NCBI GenBank assembly: GCA_902465215.1
Contig: CABQMM010000024.1
Location: 1 to 10,078 of the forward strand
DNA length: 10,078 nucleotides
Direction of reading: 5' to 3'
Source of the DNA: an uncultured Bacillota bacterium
GTDB lineage: Bacteria; Bacillota; Clostridia; Peptostreptococcales; Anaerovoracaceae
The position numbers were made by a program, and so were the translations under genes. Under the pieces are notes generated by a model that was not told the DNA's origin, did not search any database, and saw only the letters and a program-made list of their open reading frames with translations. Below are positions 7,335 through 10,078 of the stretch, one piece after another; within the stretch, counting starts at the first letter, position 1; each line of letters opens with the position of its first letter.

Positions 7335-8204
7335 TTATAATCTCAATTTCACCTCGTTTGATAATTTTGCGAATTCCTCCAGAGTCAGCGTTTCCGCGCG
7401 TCTGGAAGGCTCGATTCCCGCTGCTTCAAGCGCAGCGCCTGCGATTTCCTTGGTAATACCCTCTACCCCCATAAGCGAGTTATTCAAGGTCTTTCGCCTC
7501 TGTCCAAAACCTGCTTTTACGACCTGAAAGAAAACCTGATCGTCCATAAGCTCTACCGGCTTTTCTTTTCTTATTTTTAAATTCAACACTGCGGAGTCCA
7601 CCTTCGGCTGCGGCACGAAAACCTCTTTCGGCACATTCACAACGCCTTCAACCTCGCAGTAATACTGCACGGCAACAGACAATGCGCCATAGGTTTTATT
7701 TCCAGCAGGTGCTTTAATCCGATCCGCAACTTCCTTCTGCATCATAACGGTAATTCCGTCTGCGCAGACTCCCTCTTCAAGGAGCTTCATAATAATCGGA
7801 GTTGTGATGTAATACGGAAGATTTCCGATAATCCGAACCTTTTCAATTGCCGGATCCTTTTCTCTTGCTTCCGCAATCAGCGCATTGACATCTGTTTTCA
7901 GGATGTCGCGGTTTACAACCTCGATATTGTCCCGTTCCGCCAGTGTTTCTGCTAGAATCGGAATCAGATTGCGGTCGATTTCCACGGCGATTACCTTTCT
8001 TGCCGCAAGCGATGCTTCGTAAGTAATCACACCGATTCCCGGTCCGATTTCGATAACCAAATCGTTCTCACCGATCTGCGCGCCCTCTATAATGCGGTCT
8101 ATGATATTTTTATCCGTCAAAAAATTCTGCCCCAGACTTTTCGTCAGGCGGAATCCGTACTTTTCCTTGATTTCTCTAATCGTCGATGGTGCGTAAAGCT
8201 TCAT
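7335..8204 (-). CDS. rsmA: 16S rRNA (adenine1518/1519-N6)-dimethyltransferase
   Basis: 289 residues, standard length for KsgA/RsmA, the SAM-dependent enzyme that dimethylates two adjacent adenines in the 3' terminal helix of 16S rRNA late in 30S assembly. Landmarks: SLGQNFLTD (23-31), SAM-binding EIGPGIG (52-58), acidic ribose-binding VEIDR (74-78), catalytic motif IV NLPYY (128-132) and the C-terminal FGQRRKTLNNSL (233-244). ATG 8204 is chosen because GAGGAG lies 4 bases upstream (8209-8215) and the N-terminus MKLYAPSTIREIKEKYGF is typical. The gene overlaps the end of rnmV by 29 bases, a linkage of two rRNA-maturation genes that is common in Bacillota. Also known as ksgA. The protein looks complete and intact. 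Confidence 0.97.
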   Translation of the reverse strand: MKLYAPSTIREIKEKYGFRLTKSLGQNFLTDKNIIDRIIEGAQIGENDLVIEIGPGIGVITYEASLAARKVIAVEIDRNLIPILAETLAERDNIEVVNRDILKTDVNALIAEAREKDPAIEKVRIIGNLPYYITTPIIMKLLEEGVCADGITVMMQKEVADRIKAPAGNKTYGALSVAVQYYCEVEGVVNVPKEVFVPQPKVDSAVLNLKIRKEKPVELMDDQVFFQVVKAGFGQRRKTLNNSLMGVEGITKEIAGAALEAAGIEPSRRAETLTLEEFAKLSNEVKLRL

Positions 8205-8727
8205 AAAACTCCTCTTTGCTTATGTTAAATTTATTCAGCTTGCTGAGAAACGCTTTCGCATTTCCATAGCCGATGCCCAGCGCTTTGCCGACTTTTTCTC
8301 GTCTCTGCCTGGAAGCAGCATCACCTGCAAGCCTGTTTCGGAACATTTCTTCTTCCGTAAACGCATCCTCTGCTCCGTCTTTTACCGTACAGTGCGCTTT
8401 CAAAAGTGCTTCGGCAATCGCCTCCGGCGCAGCATTTTCGATGCCGATGTCACCTTTTTTCGTTGCAAGCGTGCGGTCTAAAAATGCCTGCTTGGCATCC
8501 GGGAACTTTTCCGTCAGCTTCCTACGGATTTCTTCTCCTGAAAAGTCCGGGTCCGTCAGAATGATAATGCCCTTTTCCCGGTAAGCTTTTTTGATGAGCT
8601 CCCATGTCTGCCTGCGAATTCCAAACCCATGGGTTTCGATAATAAGACCGTCTGCTGCCTGCTTGACCGCCGCTGTATCATCACGGCCCTCAACGATTAT
8701 GACTTCATTGACTTTGATTTTCTCCAT
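8176..8727 (-). CDS. rnmV: Ribonuclease M5 (5S rRNA maturation)
   Basis: 183 residues from the ATG at 8727. Ribonuclease M5 is a TOPRIM-domain endonuclease that cuts both sides of the 5S rRNA precursor in Bacillota, together with ribosomal protein uL18. Landmarks: N-terminal EVIIVEGRDDTAAV with the TOPRIM glutamate Glu13, the HGFGI segment (33-37), the metal-binding DPDFSG (59-64) and KGDIGIENA (91-99), which matches the family's GIGVEHA-like region. The C-terminal half (about 125-183) is helical and basic, as in the family. The frame is open further upstream to 8766, but 8727 has AAGGA at a good distance and begins directly before the first conserved strand. It overlaps the divIC-type gene by 23 bases and ksgA by 29 bases, so expression is coupled on both sides. 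Confidence 0.95.
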   Translation of the reverse strand: MEKIKVNEVIIVEGRDDTAAVKQAADGLIIETHGFGIRRQTWELIKKAYREKGIIILTDPDFSGEEIRRKLTEKFPDAKQAFLDRTLATKKGDIGIENAAPEAIAEALLKAHCTVKDGAEDAFTEEEMFRNRLAGDAASRQRREKVGKALGIGYGNAKAFLSKLNKFNISKEEFYEALRTIDD

Positions 8728-9007
8728 TTTCTTCGTCCTTGCTGTAATCACTATCCGGAAAAACAAAGAGAAGCTCGTTTGGCTTTATCAGTTTGAGGTC
8801 GCGCCGCGCCTGCGATTCTATGTAATCAGGCGAGTTGATGTTCTCAAGCTGCAGCTCAAGGCTTTCCTTGTCCTTCATCAGTTCTGCATTGTATGCGGCT
8901 GCCGCATCCTTTTCTTTACCGAGCTTAACAATTTTAATTGCAGATATGGCAAAATACACTATGAGAAGAATTATCACAGCGCATACAATCAGTTTCGTAT
9001 GATTTAT
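8705..9007 (-). CDS. divIC: Septum formation initiator, DivIC/FtsB type, non-AUG start
   Basis: About 100 residues if it starts at 9007, or 90 from a GTG at 8977. Layout fits DivIC/FtsB: a short basic cytoplasmic tip, one membrane helix (LIVCAVIILLIVYFAIS), a coiled-coil stretch (GKEKDAAAAYNAELMKDKESLELQLEN) and the family's closing motif DYIESQARRDLKLIKPNELLFVFP. It acts outside the membrane with FtsL and DivIB/FtsQ in the divisome that activates septal wall synthesis. There is no ATG or TTG between the in-frame TGA at about 9033-9035 and the helix. An ATA at 9007-9005 overlaps the upstream TAA exactly like an ATGA coupling site and would leave a normal KxxK-type N-terminus; the GTG lacks any RBS and begins inside the helix. 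The name follows position next to yabPQ; sequence alone would give only 'septum formation initiator'. Confidence 0.85.
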   Translation of the reverse strand: MNHTKLIVCAVIILLIVYFAISAIKIVKLGKEKDAAAAYNAELMKDKESLELQLENINSPDYIESQARRDLKLIKPNELLFVFPDSDYSKDEENGENQSQ

Positions 9008-9192
9008 TTTGTTTTCTTTGCCGTACTCCTGCCGTATTCACGTGTCGCGTTCTCAGGGTCAAACGGCTCGACATTCCCTCGGCGGTTTCTCTGTTCCTGA
9101 AGCCGCTGCCTGCGCTCTGTCTGCGCCTGAGGGATGTTTATTACTCTGTTATTTTTTTCGTATTCCCTTAAATTGCTTTTCTTTTTTCTCAT
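9004..9192 (-). CDS. Small, very basic protein of unknown function
   Basis: 62 residues from the ATG at 9192, with GTGAGG close upstream. It is unusually rich in Arg, Lys and Gln: MRKKKSNLREYEKNNR at the front, a likely helix AQTERRQRLQEQRNRR (23-38) and a polar, Pro-containing end PFDPENATREYGRSTAKKTK. There is no membrane segment or signal peptide. It overlaps the end of yabQ by 44 bases and ends at the start of the divIC-type gene, so its translation is embedded in the operon. I know of no named gene in this place; Bacillus subtilis has yabQ directly followed by divIC. It could be a lineage-specific partner of the septum or spore proteins, or a nucleic-acid- or membrane-surface-binding peptide, but the sequence shows only charge and helix tendency. 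The frame extends up to a TTG at 9270, for which no RBS is seen. Confidence 0.7.
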   Translation of the reverse strand: MRKKKSNLREYEKNNRVINIPQAQTERRQRLQEQRNRRGNVEPFDPENATREYGRSTAKKTK

Positions 9193-9487
9193 TTTCCTCA
9201 CCCATGAAGAGTATACCACAAAAGAATCTCTTCCACAACCAAAGACCTGCGAGGAATGAAAATATCCCAAGAAAGCTTATCTTCCCATTATCACAGAAAA
9301 ACGCAAACTCACTGTACAAAAAACCGATGCAAAGGAAAAAGACTCCGCCCAGCACACCCTTCACCCAGCGATGGACATGCCACACCTCGGCGAAAGCGCG
9401 GAAAACATCAGCAATCAGTCCCGCACAAAGTCCGCAGTAAAGCATTGTCAGTATAACGATGAGCTGGCTTTTAATCAACTCGGTCAT
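9149..9487 (-). CDS. yabQ: Spore cortex biosynthesis protein YabQ
   Basis: 112 residues with three predicted membrane helices (about 7-27, 42-62, 70-95) and a basic C-terminal tail GEENEKKEKQFKGIRKK. Size, helix layout, the FRAFAEVWHVHRW loop after helix 1 and position directly after yabP identify YabQ. In Bacillus subtilis it is a sigma-E-dependent protein of the outer forespore membrane needed for spore cortex formation. Start ATG 9487 overlaps the yabP stop by ATGA (9484-9487), so the two are translationally coupled. The C-terminus is slightly shorter than in Bacillus. The call depends as much on gene order as on sequence, because YabQ proteins vary strongly. Presence of yabPQ is the main evidence that this organism makes endospores. 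Confidence 0.88.
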   Translation of the reverse strand: MTELIKSQLIVILTMLYCGLCAGLIADVFRAFAEVWHVHRWVKGVLGGVFFLCIGFLYSEFAFFCDNGKISFLGIFSFLAGLWLWKRFFCGILFMGEENEKKEKQFKGIRKK

Positions 9488-9753
9488 TTTTCTTTTCGCT
9501 TTCCGAATCTTCCAAGACCTCTCGCCTTTTTTGAGCCCTTATCCGTGTACGAAACGGAGCAGATTTCTCCAGTCACAATCAGAATTCCGTCCTGTAAATC
9601 CAGCTTCTCAACATTCAGATTTTCCCCGGTTATCTCCAGCCCGCCTTCTTTCAGGTTCGCCCATAAGATATCCTCGTCGAACGCATCCACATCCGCCACC
9701 TGACTGATGGTTATTCTCTTTCGATTATCAATGTTTATGTAATGGTTTTCCAT
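9484..9753 (-). CDS. yabP: Sporulation protein YabP
   Basis: 89 residues from the ATG at 9753, chosen over an upstream in-frame ATG at 9789 because AAGGAGGG (9759-9766) is placed correctly for 9753 and the protein then starts as the family does: NHYINIDNRKRITISQVADVDAFDED. The small beta-rich fold with alternating short strands (GGLEITGENLNVEKLDLQDGILIVTGEI, residues 37-64) is typical of the YabP/YqfC family. Homologues are made in the mother cell under sigma-E and are involved in spore-coat/cortex development; the biochemical role is not known. A basic tail (74-89, many Lys/Arg/Gly) follows the conserved core. It is the first gene of the operon, downstream of a sigma-E-like promoter at 9822-9851, and it overlaps yabQ by four bases. 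Confidence 0.92.
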   Translation of the reverse strand: MENHYINIDNRKRITISQVADVDAFDEDILWANLKEGGLEITGENLNVEKLDLQDGILIVTGEICSVSYTDKGSKKARGLGRFGKRKEK

Positions 9754-9758
9754 GCTGT

Positions 9759-9766
9759 CCCTCCTT
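9759..9766 (-). promoter_or_regulatory. Strong RBS deciding the yabP start
   Basis: AAGGAGGG lies 5 bases upstream of ATG 9753. It is a near-perfect anti-16S match and shows that the 12 extra in-frame codons up to 9789 are leader, not protein. Confidence 0.85.
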
Positions 9767-9821
9767 ACAACTTTCCAGCTTTTTGCCACACATTATTTGT
9801 CTGCACCGTTGTCTACTACGC

Positions 9822-9851
9822 ATTATATGCCGTTATCCAAGCTGTCTATAC
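9822..9851 (-). promoter_or_regulatory. Sigma-E-like promoter of the yabP operon, with a sigma-A -10
   Basis: On the minus strand, CATATAAT (9829-9822) is one mismatch from the sigma-E -10 CATACAAT, and GTATAGA (9851-9845) carries the central ATA of the sigma-E -35, with a 15-base spacer. This agrees with the known sigma-E control of yabP in Bacillus. The same -10 contains a perfect TATAAT, so a vegetative promoter is also possible, although the hexamer 17 bases upstream (TATAGA) is a poor TTGACA. A dual-use promoter would make sense, since the operon contains both spore genes and growth genes. Leader length would be about 60 bases. Confidence 0.5.
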
Positions 9852-9869
9852 CTACAAACAATAAAACAG

Positions 9870-9905
9870 CCGGATAAAAGATAAGGAGGTTGCCTCTCTT
9901 TCCGG
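9870..9905. other. Bulged hairpin
   Basis: The plus strand can fold as CCGG (9870-9873) with CCGG (9902-9905), AAAGA (9877-9881) with TCTTT (9897-9901) and GAGG (9886-9889) with CCTC (9893-9896) around a TTG loop, with bulges of 3 and 4 bases on the left arm only. The complement can fold similarly. It has no T-run, so it is not a simple terminator. It separates the 9-mer repeats from the yabP promoter. It may be a structural element of an RNA or chance. Confidence 0.35.
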
Positions 9906-9919
9906 GTATCCAAAATTAC

Positions 9920-10000
9920 TTGTGGGATGATTTAATTGTGGGATGGACTTGTGGGATGCTAATTTCCTTCGATGTTTGTTGTGGGACGGACTTGTGGGAT
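9920..10000 (+). repeat. Five direct copies of TTGTGGGAY
   Basis: Copies start at 9920, 9936, 9949, 9979 and 9992, all in the same orientation; four read TTGTGGGAT and one (9979) TTGTGGGAC. Start-to-start spacings are 16, 13, 30 and 13 bases. Two of them form paired blocks (9936-9957 and 9979-10000) that are identical over 22 bases except for one T/C difference, so the region probably grew by duplication of a two-copy block. The flanks differ and the spacing is not CRISPR-like. No known operator that I recall fits. It lies between a terminator and the yabP promoter. Confidence 0.85.
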
Positions 10001-10011
10001 TGTACTATGTT

Positions 10012-10048
10012 AAAAGGCAATCGATTTTGACTTATCGGTTGCCTTTTT
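10012..10048. terminator. Strong hairpin terminator, probably bidirectional
   Basis: A 14-bp stem, AAAAGGCAATCGAT (10012-10025) with ATCGGTTGCCTTTT (10034-10047), containing one G-T wobble, closes an 8-base loop. On the plus strand the arm ends in TTTTT (10044-10048) followed by C and T; on the minus strand it ends in TTTT (10015-10012). It can therefore stop a minus-strand transcript coming from beyond the right edge, insulating the yabP operon, or end a short plus-strand RNA that includes the 9-mer repeats. The plus-strand orientation has the better T-run. Confidence 0.8.
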
Positions 10049-10078
10049 CTGTCCTTTCCAATATCATTTCCTTGGTAC

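Noticed and set aside
8728..8766. Longer N-terminus for ribonuclease M5
   Set aside because: The extra 13 residues precede the conserved TOPRIM start, and the RBS is correctly placed only for 8727.
9920..10000. CRISPR array or DnaA-box cluster
   Set aside because: Repeats are only 9 bases with spacers of 4-21 bases, so this is not CRISPR; TTGTGGGAT differs from the DnaA box TGTGGATAA, and no dnaA/dnaN genes are near.
9890..10030. A plus-strand frame from TTG 9890 encoding a Trp/Cys-rich peptide through the repeats
   Set aside because: AAGGAGG directly abuts the TTG with no spacer, the residues come from the repeated 9-mer, and the frame ends within the terminator.
9916..10077. A 53-codon open frame on the minus strand running in from the right edge through the terminator and repeats
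   Set aside because: It crosses a strong terminator hairpin, has no visible start and its sequence is dictated by the repeats; no family is recognisable. A gene tail from beyond the edge cannot be excluded.
10032..10078. Possible 14-codon C-terminal tail (ending EKGNR, TAA at 10034-10032) of a minus-strand gene beyond the right edge
   Set aside because: The length is too short to support; its stop falls inside the terminator hairpin. Plausible given the minus-strand layout, but not demonstrable from the window.

Overview
The window reads as chromosomal DNA of an endospore-forming, low-to-moderate GC member of the Bacillota, most likely class Clostridia. The main clue is the run yabP - yabQ - divIC-type gene - rnmV - ksgA, close to the Bacillus/Clostridium arrangement. 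Strong AGGAGG-type ribosome binding sites, a lipoprotein with a lipobox and a lipoteichoic-acid-synthase-type protein agree with this. I cannot name the species. All twelve supported genes lie on the minus strand, so transcription runs from the right end of the window to the left.

Right end (about 9754-10078): a 325-base stretch without a supported gene. It holds a strong, roughly symmetrical terminator hairpin (10012-10048), five copies of the 9-mer TTGTGGGAY (9920-10000), a bulged hairpin (9870-9905), and a promoter just upstream of yabP that fits the sporulation sigma-E pattern and also contains a perfect TATAAT.

Main operon (9753 down to about 2508): yabP, yabQ, a 62-codon gene for a very basic unknown protein, a DivIC/FtsB-type septum initiator with no AUG start, rnmV (5S rRNA maturation), ksgA (16S rRNA dimethylation), an LtaS-like membrane phosphotransferase with an extra C-terminal domain, a sodium:solute symporter, a GNAT acetyltransferase and a SanA/DUF218 envelope protein. 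Genes overlap or are 15-21 bases apart, so this looks like one transcription unit mixing spore cortex, division, rRNA maturation and envelope functions. It ends in an intrinsic terminator at 2502-2529.

Left end: a class V aminotransferase of the cysteine desulfurase family follows this terminator so closely that no promoter fits between them. Then comes a 98-base gap with an extended -10 promoter, an unrecognised lipoprotein, and a DUF2750-like gene that runs off the left edge.

I found no mobile element, CRISPR array, tRNA or rRNA gene. The genes are mostly recognisable families. The least explained parts are the repeat region at the right end, the start of the divIC-type gene, and the hairpin in front of the desulfurase gene.
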